Shown: positions 7,438 through 16,643 of the stretch, one piece after another | Position numbering within the stretch: position 1 is the stretch's first letter | Layout: each line of letters starts with the position of its first letter | Source: Wenxinia marina DSM 24838 | GTDB taxonomy: Bacteria > Pseudomonadota > Alphaproteobacteria > Rhodobacterales > Rhodobacteraceae | Assembly: GCF_000379485.1 (NCBI RefSeq) | Contig: NZ_KB902276.1 | Coordinates: 1-64,000 of the forward strand | Reading direction: 5' to 3' | Length of the DNA: 64,000 nucleotides | Program-made: the position numbers and the translations under genes | Notes under the pieces: model-generated | The model's database searches: none | Seen by the model: only the letters and a program-made list of their open reading frames with translations | Told to the model about the DNA's origin: nothing

Positions 7438-8484
7438 ATGGCGACGATCTACGATGTCGCGAAGGCCGCCGGCGTCTCGCCGAAGACGGTGTCCCGCGTG
7501 CTCAACGACGACGCGCCGGTGGGTCGCGACACCCGCAAGGCCGTCCAGGACGCGATGTCCCGCCTCGGCTACGTGCCCTCGAACGCCGCCCGGGTCATGC
7601 GGTCCAACAAGTCCGGCCTGATCGGTCTGATCACCGGCGCGATCTCGAACACGCCCGACCACGGCGACCCCAGGGGCCTGCCCGAACTCTACATCGTGCA
7701 GGGGGTGCAGGACGTCTTCGGCCGGGAGGCCAAGACGCTGATGATCTCGGACACCGGCGGACATTCCGACCGCGTGCCCTCGCTCGTCTCGACGTTCCGG
7801 CAGCACCGGGTCGAGGGGCTGATCTACGTCGCGGACTATCACCGGCAGACCCGCTTCGAGGTGCGTCCGGGCGATCCGCCCGTGGTGCTGGCCAACTGCT
7901 ACGACACCGTCGGCACGCCCAGCATCCTGCCGGACGACCGCATCTGCCAGCACCGGCTCGTCGCGCGCCTGATCGCGGCGGGACACCGCCGCATCGGCTA
8001 CCTGACGCTCGGCGCGTCCATGGACGCGACCCGCCTGCGGACCGAAGGCTACCGCGACGCGCACGCCGAGGCGGGCCTGCCGCTCGATCCGGCGATGATC
8101 CAGGAGGCCTACCGGGACGACCACGCGCCGATGACCGCCGCGCTCGGCCGGCTGCTGGCGCTGCCGGAGCCGCCCACCGTCATCTGCTGCGGCAACGACG
8201 AGATGGCCATGCGCCTCTACGGCCTGCTCCGGACCCGCGGGATCGAGGTGCCGCAGCGCATCTCGATCGCCGGTTTCGACAATTACCGCGCCATCGCGGA
8301 GACCCTGTTCCCGCCGCTGACGACGGTCGAGCTGCCCTATCGCGAGATGGGCCGCCAGGCCGCCCGGCGACTTCTGGACATCATCGCCGGGACCGCCCCG
8401 GCCGCCACCGACCCCGTCCGCGTGCCCGGGCCGGTCGTCTGGCGGTCCTCGGTGACCGGCGTGGCCGGGGCGGCCGGAACATGA
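7438..8484 (+). CDS. LacI-family transcriptional regulator
   Basis: A 348-residue regulator. The N-terminal helix-turn-helix is canonical (TIYDVAKAAGVSPKTVSRVLN, split here only by a hinge helix around residues 45-60). It is followed by a periplasmic-binding-protein-like sensor domain, with VEGLIYVADYH, CCGNDEMAMRLYGLL and ISIAGFDNY as landmarks. The ATG at MATIYDVAK is preferred because GGGGAGGAGG precedes it; the frame's earlier start lies in that ribosome site. It heads the operon for a sugar-binding protein, two permeases, a glycosidase and an ATPase, and presumably represses it until the imported sugar binds. Confidence 0.93.
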   Translation: MATIYDVAKAAGVSPKTVSRVLNDDAPVGRDTRKAVQDAMSRLGYVPSNAARVMRSNKSGLIGLITGAISNTPDHGDPRGLPELYIVQGVQDVFGREAKTLMISDTGGHSDRVPSLVSTFRQHRVEGLIYVADYHRQTRFEVRPGDPPVVLANCYDTVGTPSILPDDRICQHRLVARLIAAGHRRIGYLTLGASMDATRLRTEGYRDAHAEAGLPLDPAMIQEAYRDDHAPMTAALGRLLALPEPPTVICCGNDEMAMRLYGLLRTRGIEVPQRISIAGFDNYRAIAETLFPPLTTVELPYREMGRQAARRLLDIIAGTAPAATDPVRVPGPVVWRSSVTGVAGAAGT

Positions 8485-8516
8485 ACGACCCGATTCTTAA
8501 CCCCAGGGAGGATTCC

Positions 8517-9782
8517 ATGAAGACGATCAACAGGATCACGGCCGGAGCGTTCGTCGCCTACGCCGCCACGACAGGCGCCGCGATGGCGCAGACCGACGTC
8601 AGCATGTGGTACCACGGCGCCGGCAACGAGGTGGAAAGCAACATCCTCAACGGCATCATCGACGACTTCAACGCCTCGCAGGGCGACTGGAGCGTGACCG
8701 TCGAGAGCTTCCCCCAGCAGAGCTACAACGACAGCGTCGTCGCCGCGGCGCTCGCCGGCAACCTGCCGTGCATCCTCGACGTCGACGGGCCGATCATGCC
8801 GAACTGGGCCTGGTCGGGCTACATGCAGCCGCTCGACATCGACGAGAGCCTGGTCGAGGACTTCCTGCCCGGCACGCTCGGCATGTGGGACGACGAGCTC
8901 TACTCCGTGGGCCTATGGGACGCCGCCGTGGCGCTCTACACCCGCGAGTCCACGCTGGAGGATCTGGGCCTGCGCCGCCCGACCCTCGAGGAGCCGTGGA
9001 CCGGCGAGGAGTTCATGGCCGCGCTCGAGGCGGCCAAGGCCAGCGGCGACTACGACTACGCCCTCGATCTGGGGATGAACGACCAGGGCGAGTGGTATCC
9101 CTACGCCTTCCTGCCGTTCCTGTGGTCCCACGGGGGCAGCCTCGTCGACCGCGACAGCTATACCACGGCCGAGGGCGCGCTGAACGGCGACGCGGCGCTC
9201 GCGTTCGGCGAATGGTGGGCCTCGCTCTTCGAGGAGGGCTACGCGCCCGGCACCTCGGAGGATCCGGCGGACCAGCAGACCGGCTTCATCGACGGCAGCT
9301 TCGCGTTCCAGTGGAACGGCAACTGGCGCGCGGTGGCGACGATGGCCGAGGTCGACGACGTGGTCTTCCTTCCGGCGCCCGACTTCGGGGCCGGCAACTA
9401 CATCGGCGGCGGCTCCTGGCAGTTCGGCATCTCGGCCAGCTGCGAGCATCCCGAGGGCGCGAACGCCTTCATCGAGTTCGCGATCCAGGACGAGTATCTC
9501 GCGGCCTTCTCCGACGGCATCGGCCTGATCCCCTCCACGCCCTCCGCGGCGCAGATGACCGAGAACTACGCCGAGGGCGGTCCCCTCGCGAGCTTCTTCG
9601 ACCTGTCCGCCGATCAGGCCCGGCTGCGTCCGGTGACCCCGGGCTACGTGGTGCAGTCCAAGGTCTTCACCAGCGCGCTGGCGGACATCGCCAACGGCGC
9701 CGACCCGGCCGACACGCTCGACGCCGCGGTCGACGAGATCGACAGCGACATCGAAGCCAACCAGGGCTACGGCCACGAGTGA
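8517..9782 (+). CDS. Sugar ABC transporter, substrate-binding protein
   Basis: A 421-residue extracellular solute-binding protein of the carbohydrate type (cluster B/CUT1). The signal peptide (FVAYAATTGAAMAQ) is cleaved after AMAQ. Typical landmarks are VSMWYHGAG, PCILDVDGPIMPNWAW and QWNGNWRAVATM. The ATG at MKTINRIT is used, with GGGAGG in front. It delivers a sugar to the two permeases encoded next. The sugar is not identifiable from sequence; the co-operonic fructosidase/arabinosidase-fold hydrolase hints at a short oligosaccharide. Confidence 0.9.
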   Translation: MKTINRITAGAFVAYAATTGAAMAQTDVSMWYHGAGNEVESNILNGIIDDFNASQGDWSVTVESFPQQSYNDSVVAAALAGNLPCILDVDGPIMPNWAWSGYMQPLDIDESLVEDFLPGTLGMWDDELYSVGLWDAAVALYTRESTLEDLGLRRPTLEEPWTGEEFMAALEAAKASGDYDYALDLGMNDQGEWYPYAFLPFLWSHGGSLVDRDSYTTAEGALNGDAALAFGEWWASLFEEGYAPGTSEDPADQQTGFIDGSFAFQWNGNWRAVATMAEVDDVVFLPAPDFGAGNYIGGGSWQFGISASCEHPEGANAFIEFAIQDEYLAAFSDGIGLIPSTPSAAQMTENYAEGGPLASFFDLSADQARLRPVTPGYVVQSKVFTSALADIANGADPADTLDAAVDEIDSDIEANQGYGHE

Positions 9783-9790
9783 CGCCGGTC

Positions 9791-9821
9791 GCGGGTCCCC
9801 GGCCGCGCGCCGGGGACCCGC
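9791..9821 (+). other. Stable intergenic hairpin after the binding-protein gene
   Basis: A perfect 12-bp stem (GCGGGTCCCCGG / CCGGGGACCCGC) with a 7-base loop lies between the binding-protein and first permease genes. No T-run follows. Such hairpins commonly protect the 3' end of the binding-protein mRNA, letting it be made in excess over the membrane components. Confidence 0.7.
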
Positions 9822-9870
9822 CCTCTCCGCGTCCGCGACGGACGCCTCACTGCTTCGGGACGGGCAAGAC

Positions 9871-10938
9871 ATGGCCACCAGGCTGACCCAATCCAACCGG
9901 GCCGGATGGCTCTTCGCGCTGCCGGGCTTCGGCCTGATCGCGGTGTTCATCATCCTGCCGTTCTTCTTCGCCTTCTGGCTGTCCCTGACGAACCAGCGGC
10001 TGATCTCGCCCAACCCGACCGAATTCGTGGGCCTGCAGAACTACGCCGACATGCTGAGCCTCGCCGTCGTCACCCTGGAGCCGGAGCGCGACGCGGACGG
10101 CGCCGTGATCCGGGACGAGACCGGCGCCCCCGAATATCCCCGCGTCCGGTCGATCACCCGGTCCGACGCGTTCCCGCAGTACGACGGCATGCGCGAGTGG
10201 TTCCGCTGGCAGTCCGGCGAGACGGCGCGGGTGGTCATCGCGTCCGACGTCGTGTTCTGGAAGGCGCTGACCAACACGCTGCTCTTCGTCCTCATCGTGG
10301 CCCCGACCCAGGCGGCGCTGGCCCTGGGGCTGGCCCTGCTGATCAACCAGCGGCTGAGGGGAATCAACGTCTTCCGCGCGATCTACTTCATGCCCGTGGT
10401 CGTCTCGATCGTCATCGTCTCGCTGCTGTGGCGGTTCATCTACGACGGGCAGGACGGTCTGCTGAACACGGTCCTCGGCTTCCTCACCTTCGGCGCGTTC
10501 GAGGGGCACGACTGGCTGGGTGATCCCGACACCGCGCTCGGATCCATCATGGCGATGTCGATCTGGCAGGCGGTCGGGTTCCACATGGTGATCTGGCTGG
10601 CCGGACTGCAGACCATCTCGCCCACGCTGTACGAGGCCGCCGCGATCGAGGGCTCGTCCAAGTGGCAGACCTTCCGGTACGTGACGTGGCCCGGCCTGCG
10701 CAACACCGCCGTCCTGATCCTGATCGTCATCACGATGCAGTCCTTCGCGCTGTTCGCCCAGATCGACGTGATGACGAACGGCGGCCCGCTGGATTCGACC
10801 CAGACCATGGTGTTCCAGGCGGTCGAGCGCGGCTACGGCAAGCAGGACATCTCGGGCGGGTCCACGATCTCGGTCGTCCTGTTCCTCCTGGTGCTGACGA
10901 TCTCGCTCGTTCAGCGCTACCTGACGCGGGAGCGCTGA
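9871..10938 (+). CDS. Sugar ABC transporter permease, MalF/UgpA type
   Basis: A 355-residue inner-membrane protein of the CUT1 family. The first membrane span is at residues ~11-30 (WLFALPGFGLIAVFIILPFF), followed by a periplasmic insert (~60-125) and five further spans. The cytoplasmic EAA loop, which contacts the ATPase, is EAAAIEGSSKWQTFRYVTWP. The gene follows the binding protein after the hairpin, and its partner permease starts one base after its stop. Together the two permeases form the translocation channel. Confidence 0.92.
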   Translation: MATRLTQSNRAGWLFALPGFGLIAVFIILPFFFAFWLSLTNQRLISPNPTEFVGLQNYADMLSLAVVTLEPERDADGAVIRDETGAPEYPRVRSITRSDAFPQYDGMREWFRWQSGETARVVIASDVVFWKALTNTLLFVLIVAPTQAALALGLALLINQRLRGINVFRAIYFMPVVVSIVIVSLLWRFIYDGQDGLLNTVLGFLTFGAFEGHDWLGDPDTALGSIMAMSIWQAVGFHMVIWLAGLQTISPTLYEAAAIEGSSKWQTFRYVTWPGLRNTAVLILIVITMQSFALFAQIDVMTNGGPLDSTQTMVFQAVERGYGKQDISGGSTISVVLFLLVLTISLVQRYLTRER

Positions 10939-10939
10939 G

Positions 10940-11818
10940 ATGGCCGCCATTTCCCCCGACAATCGCGGCCTGCGGCTCGCCGTGCGGTACCTCGTCCTCG
11001 TTCTCGTCGCGCTGATCTTCGTGCTGCCGCTGCTCTTCATGGTGATGTCGAGCTTCAAGCCCGACCAGCAGCTGCTGGCCGACACATCCTCGATCCGGGC
11101 GTTCCTGCCGGTCGGCGACGTCAGCCTCGGCAATTACGCCGAGGCGTTCCAGCGGGCCCCGGTCCGGCTGTTCGTCTTCAACTCGGTCCTCGTCACCGGT
11201 GTCACGGTCGTGCTGAGCCTGGCGATCTGCTCGCTCGCCGCGTTCTCGTTCGTGTTCCTGCAGTGGCGCGGGCGGGGGCTGGTCCTGTCGATCATCCTGG
11301 CCACGCTCATCGTGCCGTTCGAGACGATCGCCATTCCCCTGCTGCTGATCGTGAGCAAGCTGCCCTGGATCGGCCTCGACGGCGTGGAATGGACCTGGCT
11401 GAACACCTACCGGGTGCAGATCATCCCCTGGATCGCCGACGGACTGACGGTTTTTCTCTTCGTGCAGTATTTCAAGGATCTTCCCGGCGAGCTCGTCGAG
11501 GCGAGCCGGGTCGAGGGGGCGTCCTGGTTCCAGATCTACTGGCGCGTGATCCTGCCGCTCTCGGGGCCGGTGGTCGCCACGGCGGCGATCCTGAAGTTCC
11601 TCGTGATGTACAACCAGTACCTCTGGCCGCTCATCGTGGTCCAGCAGGAGCAGTACCGGCCGGTGATGGTGGGGCTGCAGTACTTCTTCCAGCTGAACGT
11701 CGCCTGGGGCGAGGTCATGGCGTACCTGACGATGATCACGGTCCCGGTGCTGGCCTTCTACCTCGTCCTGCAACGCGCATTCATCGCCTCCATCGCCTCG
11801 ACCGGCGTGAAAGGATAA
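10940..11818 (+). CDS. Sugar ABC transporter permease, MalG/UgpE type
   Basis: A 292-residue inner-membrane partner of the preceding permease with six predicted spans, starting with LVLVALIFVLPLLFMVMSSF. The EAA loop is EASRVEGASWFQIYWRVILP. The ATG lies one base after the upstream stop, so coupled translation is likely. The C-terminus ends AFIASIASTGVKG, a conserved ending in this family. Confidence 0.92.
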   Translation: MAAISPDNRGLRLAVRYLVLVLVALIFVLPLLFMVMSSFKPDQQLLADTSSIRAFLPVGDVSLGNYAEAFQRAPVRLFVFNSVLVTGVTVVLSLAICSLAAFSFVFLQWRGRGLVLSIILATLIVPFETIAIPLLLIVSKLPWIGLDGVEWTWLNTYRVQIIPWIADGLTVFLFVQYFKDLPGELVEASRVEGASWFQIYWRVILPLSGPVVATAAILKFLVMYNQYLWPLIVVQQEQYRPVMVGLQYFFQLNVAWGEVMAYLTMITVPVLAFYLVLQRAFIASIASTGVKG

Positions 11819-11824
11819 GCCGAC

Positions 11825-12817
11825 ATGACACTCGCTCTCGAACGGGACTGGATCTGGGATTCGTGGTACGCCCGCGACGGCGACCTGTGGCACTGCTATT
11901 TCCTCAAGGCCCCGAAGTCGCTCATCAATCCCGACCTGCGGCACTTCAACGTCACGCAGGGACATGCCACGTCCGGCGACCTCGTGACGTGGGACCACCA
12001 CGGCACCTGCTTCGCGCCGTCGGGCGGGCCCGCCTGGGACGACTTCACGACCTGGACCGGCTCGGTCGTGCGGGGGGACGATGACCGCTGGCACCTGTTC
12101 TATACCGGCACCCGGAAGCAGGAGGAGGGGCTGTACCAGCGCATCGGTCACGCGGTCTCGGACGATCTCCACGAATGGACCCGCGTCGGCGACGGCCTCT
12201 GCCTCGATCTGGTCGGACCCAACGCCGGCGCGTACGAGGCCGACCTCATGCGCGGGTTCTGGCACGACCGGGCCATGCGCGACCCCTGGGTCATGCGCGA
12301 CCCGGAGGGCGACGGCTGGCTGATGTACTTCACGGCGCGGGCGCCGGGCATCCCCGAGGCCAACGCCGGCGGCGCCATCGGTTTCGCGACCTCGCCCGAC
12401 CTGATGACATGGAATCTGCAGCCGCCGGTCTTCGTCGGGGGCTTCGGGCAGCTCGAGGTGCCCCAGGTCCTGCAGATCGACGGACGCTGGTACTGCCTCT
12501 TCTGCACCTCGGCCGAGCACTTCTCCAGGGACGCCGCCGAGTCCCTGCAGACCGGGCCCCTGACGGGGACGCACTACCTGATCGGCGAGGGTCCGCGCGG
12601 GCCGTGGCGGGTTGCGCCCGGCTTCCTCGACGGCGCGCTTCCCTGCCGGCGGTACGCGGCGCGCCTGCTGCAGACGGACGACGGCCTGCGGATCATGGGG
12701 TTCGCCGACCATCCGGACGGCACCCACTTCGTCGGCGAGATCATGGACCCCGAACCGGTGACCGTCACCGCGGACGGCCTGCTTCAGGTCGTCGGCCAGC
12801 GCCACGCAGCGGAGTAG
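11825..12817 (+). CDS. Cytoplasmic five-bladed beta-propeller glycosidase (GH32/GH43/GH68-like)
   Basis: A 330-residue protein without signal peptide. The three-acid pattern of the GH32/68/43 superfamily is visible: D12 in WIWDSW (nucleophile position), D153 in AMRDPWV (transition-state stabiliser) and E211 in LEVPQV (acid/base). Repeated W-x-L-F-Y-T/F-T blade motifs (RWHLFYTGT, GWLMYFTA) support a propeller fold. It sits between the permease and ATPase genes, so it probably cleaves the imported oligosaccharide inside the cell. Whether it acts on beta-fructosides or pentosides cannot be settled: the motifs are intermediate between GH32 (NDP/RDP/EC) and GH43. Confidence 0.75.
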   Translation: MTLALERDWIWDSWYARDGDLWHCYFLKAPKSLINPDLRHFNVTQGHATSGDLVTWDHHGTCFAPSGGPAWDDFTTWTGSVVRGDDDRWHLFYTGTRKQEEGLYQRIGHAVSDDLHEWTRVGDGLCLDLVGPNAGAYEADLMRGFWHDRAMRDPWVMRDPEGDGWLMYFTARAPGIPEANAGGAIGFATSPDLMTWNLQPPVFVGGFGQLEVPQVLQIDGRWYCLFCTSAEHFSRDAAESLQTGPLTGTHYLIGEGPRGPWRVAPGFLDGALPCRRYAARLLQTDDGLRIMGFADHPDGTHFVGEIMDPEPVTVTADGLLQVVGQRHAAE

Positions 12818-12822
12818 GCATC

Positions 12823-13893
12823 ATGGCGAACGTGAACCTGAGCAACGTCACCAAGCGCTTCGGCGCCGTCGACGTGATCAAGGGCGTCGACATCGACATC
12901 GACGACGGGGAGTTCACCGTCTTCGTCGGCCCGTCGGGCTGCGGCAAGTCCACCCTCCTGCGGATGGTCGCGGGGCTCGAGGACATCACGTCGGGAGAGC
13001 TGCGGATCGGCGGCAGGGTGGTGAACGACCTGCAACCCAAGGAGCGGGGCGTCGGAATGGTCTTCCAGTCCTACGCGATCTTCCCGCACATGACGGTCCG
13101 CGAGAACATCGGGTTCGGCCTGACGATCGCCCGGGCGGGCAAGGCGGAGAAGAATGCCAAGGTCGAGGAGGCGGCGCGGATCCTGCAGATGGAAAACCTG
13201 CTCGACCGCCGTCCCTCGCAGCTGTCCGGCGGCCAGCGCCAGCGCGTCGCCATCGGTCGGGCCATCGTGCGCAATCCGTCGGTCTTCCTCTTCGACGAGC
13301 CGCTGTCGAACCTCGACGCGGCGCTGCGGATGGATATGCGGATGGAGATCGGCAAGCTGCACAAGCAGCTCGGCGCGACGATGATCTACGTGACCCACGA
13401 CCAGGTCGAGGCGATGACCCTCGCCGACAAGATCGTGGTGCTGAAGGAAGGGCGCGTGATGCAGGTCGGCGCGCCGATGGATCTGTACCACAGGCCCGCG
13501 AACCTGTTCGTGGCCGGGTTCCTGGGCGCGCCGTCGATGAACTTTCTCGACGTCGAGGTGATCGACGTGAACGGCGACGAGGCGCGCGTGGGCAACGCCG
13601 CGCTGGACCCGATCGTGGTCCGGACCGCGGGACGCGCCATCGCCAAGGGCTCGAAGGCGGTCCTCGGCGTGCGGCCGCAGTACCTCGCCCCGGTGGAGCC
13701 GGGTGCGGGGATGCTGCACGGAAAGGTGCGCATCGCGGAGCGGCTGGGGTCCGAGACGGTCGTGGACCTCGCCCTGCGCGACGGCACGCCGCTGATCGCG
13801 GCGTTCGGCGAGGACAAGGTGTTCGAGGACGGCCAGCCCGTCGACCTGCGGTTCGACGGCGCGTCGGCGCATCTCTTCCCGCGGGAGGCCTGA
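12823..13893 (+). CDS. Sugar ABC transporter ATP-binding protein, MalK/UgpC type
   Basis: A 356-residue ATPase. Walker A is GPSGCGKST, the signature LSGGQRQRVAIGRA, and Walker B VFLFDEPLSNLD, with the switch histidine in YVTHD. The C-terminal ~120 residues form the OB-fold (TOBE) domain typical of MalK (ending DGASAHLFPREA). This ATPase energises the two permeases of the operon. It is the last gene before tRNA-Thr; its ATG is four bases after the glycosidase stop. Confidence 0.95.
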   Translation: MANVNLSNVTKRFGAVDVIKGVDIDIDDGEFTVFVGPSGCGKSTLLRMVAGLEDITSGELRIGGRVVNDLQPKERGVGMVFQSYAIFPHMTVRENIGFGLTIARAGKAEKNAKVEEAARILQMENLLDRRPSQLSGGQRQRVAIGRAIVRNPSVFLFDEPLSNLDAALRMDMRMEIGKLHKQLGATMIYVTHDQVEAMTLADKIVVLKEGRVMQVGAPMDLYHRPANLFVAGFLGAPSMNFLDVEVIDVNGDEARVGNAALDPIVVRTAGRAIAKGSKAVLGVRPQYLAPVEPGAGMLHGKVRIAERLGSETVVDLALRDGTPLIAAFGEDKVFEDGQPVDLRFDGASAHLFPREA

Positions 13894-14035
13894 TCCGGTA
13901 GCCCGGGTCCGGTTCGCCGCTGGCGACCGCGGAGGCGAGCGCGACTCCATCGCGGGACGATGCGTCCCGCGCCGCGCCTGCCTGCGCGGGAGCGCCATGC
14001 GCCAGCGTTGCCGGCCGGGCCATCTTCCGGGAAAA

Positions 14036-14110
<75 letters not shown>

Positions 14111-14231
14111 GCCGATGCCGGGCCTTTTACAATCTCCGCCCCCGAGCGCAAGCCGTTTTCGGCGTCGTCCCGCGGGCCTCCGGGTCGGGTCGCTGGACGC
14201 TGCGGGCGCCGCGGGATAAGACCCCGGAGAG

Positions 14232-14402
14232 ATGAGCGGACGCGACGGAGAGACGCCGAAGGCGCAGGGGCGCGAGGCGCGGCTGAAGGCCGCGCTCAAG
14301 GCCAACATCGCGCGCCGCAAGGCGCAGGCGCGGGCCCGCGAGGGCGCGGACGACGACGACGCCGACGGCGGGCAGGCGCCGGAGACGGGCAGGAAGGACT
14401 AG
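14232..14402 (+). CDS. Small conserved-looking basic/acidic protein upstream of murA
   Basis: A 56-residue ORF with a GGAGAG ribosome site and a stop four bases before the murA ATG. The first ~40 residues are highly basic and helical (REARLKAALKANIARRKAQA); the tail is acidic (DDDDAD). A small protein of this kind in front of murA is familiar from Rhodobacterales genomes; its function is unknown. Tight spacing suggests co-transcription with murA. Confidence 0.65.
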   Translation: MSGRDGETPKAQGREARLKAALKANIARRKAQARAREGADDDDADGGQAPETGRKD

Positions 14403-14405
14403 GGC

Positions 14406-15674
14406 ATGGATTCCATCGTGGTCACGGGCGGTGCGCCGCTGAAGGGAGAGATCCCGATCGCCGGGGCCAAGAACGCCTGCCTCACGCTGATGCCGGCGAC
14501 GCTGCTGTCGGACGAACCGCTGACGCTGACCAACGCGCCGCGCCTGAGCGACATCGCGACGATGTCGACCCTGCTGCGCTCGCTCGGCGCCGAGGTGTCG
14601 GCGCTCGCCGGTGGCAAGGTCATCGCGATGTCCAGCCACGCGCTGACCTCGACCCGCGCCGACTACGACATCGTGCGCAAGATGCGCGCCTCGAACCTCG
14701 TCCTCGGCCCGCTGCTGGCGCGCGCCGGCGAGGCGGTGGTCTCGCTGCCCGGCGGCTGCGCCATCGGGGCGCGGCCGATGGACATCCATGTCAGCGCGCT
14801 CGAGGCGCTGGGCGCCGAGATCGAGCTGCGCGACGGCTACCTGCACGCCAGGGCGAAAGGCGGGCTCAAGGGGGGGCGGGTCGCGCTGAAGTTCCCCTCG
14901 GTCGGCGCGACCGAGAACGTGCTGATGGCGGCGACGCTGGCGAAGGGCACGACGCTGATCGAGAACGCGGCGCGCGAGCCCGAGATCGTGGATCTTGCCA
15001 CCTGCCTGCGCAGCATGGGCGCGCAGATCGACGGCGACGGCACCAGCCGGATCGAGGTGCAGGGCGTGGACCGCCTGCACGGCGCGACGCACCCGGTCGT
15101 CACCGACCGGATCGAGCTCGGCACCTACATGCTCGCCCCCGTGATCGCGGGCGGCGAGGTGGAGTGCCTTGGCGGCCGGCTCGACCTCGTCGCCGCCTTC
15201 GCCGAGAAGCTGGACGCCGCCGGCGTGAGCGTCGAGGAGACGGGCCGCGGCCTCAGGGTCGCGCGCCGCAACGGCCGTCCTGCGGCGGTGGACGTGACGA
15301 CCGAGCCTTTCCCCGGCTTTCCCACCGACCTGCAGGCGCAGATGATGGCGATGCTCTGCACCGCCGAGGGGACCAGCGTGCTGGAGGAGCGGATATTCGA
15401 GAACCGCTTCATGCACGCGCCGGAACTGACGCGCATGGGCGCGAACATCGAGGTGCAGGGCGGACATGCGACGGTGCGGGGCGTCACCCGGCTGAAGGGG
15501 GCGCCGGTGATGGCGACGGATCTGCGCGCCAGCGTGTCGCTGATCCTCGCGGGGCTCGCCGCCGAGGGCGAGACGGTGGTAAACCGGGTCTACCACCTCG
15601 ACCGCGGCTACGAGCATGTCGAGGACAAGCTGTCGGCCGTGGGCGCGCGGATCGAGCGGGTGGCCGGCCGATGA
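14406..15674 (+). CDS. murA: UDP-N-acetylglucosamine 1-carboxyvinyltransferase
   Basis: A 422-residue MurA, the first committed enzyme of peptidoglycan precursor synthesis, transferring enolpyruvate from PEP to UDP-GlcNAc in the cytoplasm. The fosfomycin-target cysteine is C118 in [24 protein letters not shown] near the N-terminus carries the conserved Lys-Asn (K22, N23), and [11 protein letters not shown] is also diagnostic. Full length for the family. The stop overlaps the DUF2948 start (ATGA), the usual order in Rhodobacterales. Confidence 0.98.
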   Translation: MDSIVVTGGAPLKGEIPIAGAKNACLTLMPATLLSDEPLTLTNAPRLSDIATMSTLLRSLGAEVSALAGGKVIAMSSHALTSTRADYDIVRKMRASNLVLGPLLARAGEAVVSLPGGCAIGARPMDIHVSALEALGAEIELRDGYLHARAKGGLKGGRVALKFPSVGATENVLMAATLAKGTTLIENAAREPEIVDLATCLRSMGAQIDGDGTSRIEVQGVDRLHGATHPVVTDRIELGTYMLAPVIAGGEVECLGGRLDLVAAFAEKLDAAGVSVEETGRGLRVARRNGRPAAVDVTTEPFPGFPTDLQAQMMAMLCTAEGTSVLEERIFENRFMHAPELTRMGANIEVQGGHATVRGVTRLKGAPVMATDLRASVSLILAGLAAEGETVVNRVYHLDRGYEHVEDKLSAVGARIERVAGR

Positions 15675-16153
15675 CCGAGGATGCCCGCTTCGAGGATGCC
15701 GGCGACCGGCCGCTGCGGCTGAAGGCGCTCGACGCCGAGGATCTCACGGTGATCGCGGCGCTGGTGCAGGACGCGGTGCTGGTCGCGTCCGACATGGTCT
15801 GGCAGCCGGGCAAACGGCGCTTCGCGGTGCTGCTCAACCGCTTCCGCTGGGAGGATGCCGAGCGCGCGTCCCGCCGCGGCGGCGGGTGGGAGCGGGTGCG
15901 TTCGGTCCTGGCGGTCGAGGACGTGACCGCGGTCCGCTCGACCGGCGTGCCGCGGGGCGACGCGGACACCGTCCTTTCGGTCCTGTCGATCGGCTTCGCG
16001 CCGGGCGAGGACGGGCAGGGGACGCTGACCCTGGCGCTCGCCGGGGACGGCGAGGTGGCGATGGACGTCGAGGCGCTGGAGGTGGTGCTGCGCGACGTGA
16101 CGCGCCCCTACCGCGCCCCGTCGGGCCGGGCACCCAGCCACGACGATGCCTGA
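15671..16153 (+). CDS. DUF2948 family protein
   Basis: A 160-residue cytoplasmic protein coupled to murA by an ATGA overlap. The central motif [22 protein letters not shown] is characteristic of DUF2948, an alphaproteobacterial family of unknown function usually found between murA and hisD. Its position suggests a housekeeping role, but the sequence shows no catalytic motif. In this genome two acetyltransferase genes separate it from hisD. Confidence 0.9.
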   Translation: MTEDARFEDAGDRPLRLKALDAEDLTVIAALVQDAVLVASDMVWQPGKRRFAVLLNRFRWEDAERASRRGGGWERVRSVLAVEDVTAVRSTGVPRGDADTVLSVLSIGFAPGEDGQGTLTLALAGDGEVAMDVEALEVVLRDVTRPYRAPSGRAPSHDDA

Positions 16154-16643
16154 CATCGCCCGCCTCGGGCCGGAGGACGTGGACGCCTACCGGGCGCTGT
16201 TCCTGCGCGGGCTGGACCTGTTTCCCGACGCCTTCCTGCTGACCCGCGGCGAGGCCGAGGCATGGCCCGTCGAGGCGACGCGCGAGCGGCTGGCGGCGGG
16301 CTGGATGTTCGGCGCGCGGGACGGCGGCGCGCTGACCGGCGTGATCGGCGGACGGCGGCTGACGCCGGGGCGGCGGGCGCACCGGATGGAGGTGGGGCCG
16401 ATGCTGGTGATGCCCGAGGCGCAGGGCACCGGCACTGCCGCCGCGCTGGTCGACGCCCTGACGGCGGAGGCGCGGGCGGTGGACGTCCTGCAGCTGGAGC
16501 TGGAGGTCGCTTCGGACAATTCGCGCGCCATCGCCTTCTACCGCAAGGTCGGGTTCGAGGAGACGGGCCGCATCGTCCGGTCGGTCCGGACCGAGAGCGG
16601 CGGATTCCTCGACGACCTGTCGATGATGCGGAGGCTGGGGTGA
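16146..16643 (+). CDS. GNAT-family N-acetyltransferase
   Basis: A 165-residue GNAT protein starting 8 bases before the DUF2948 stop. The acetyl-CoA pyrophosphate loop is the degenerate but recognisable EAQGTGTAAALVDAL. The C-terminal beta strand and helix (SDNSRAIAFYRKVGFEETG) are typical of small-molecule or Rim-like acetyltransferases. The substrate is unknown. Its C-terminal third is clearly similar to the next gene, suggesting tandem duplication. Confidence 0.9.
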   Translation: MPDIARLGPEDVDAYRALFLRGLDLFPDAFLLTRGEAEAWPVEATRERLAAGWMFGARDGGALTGVIGGRRLTPGRRAHRMEVGPMLVMPEAQGTGTAAALVDALTAEARAVDVLQLELEVASDNSRAIAFYRKVGFEETGRIVRSVRTESGGFLDDLSMMRRLG

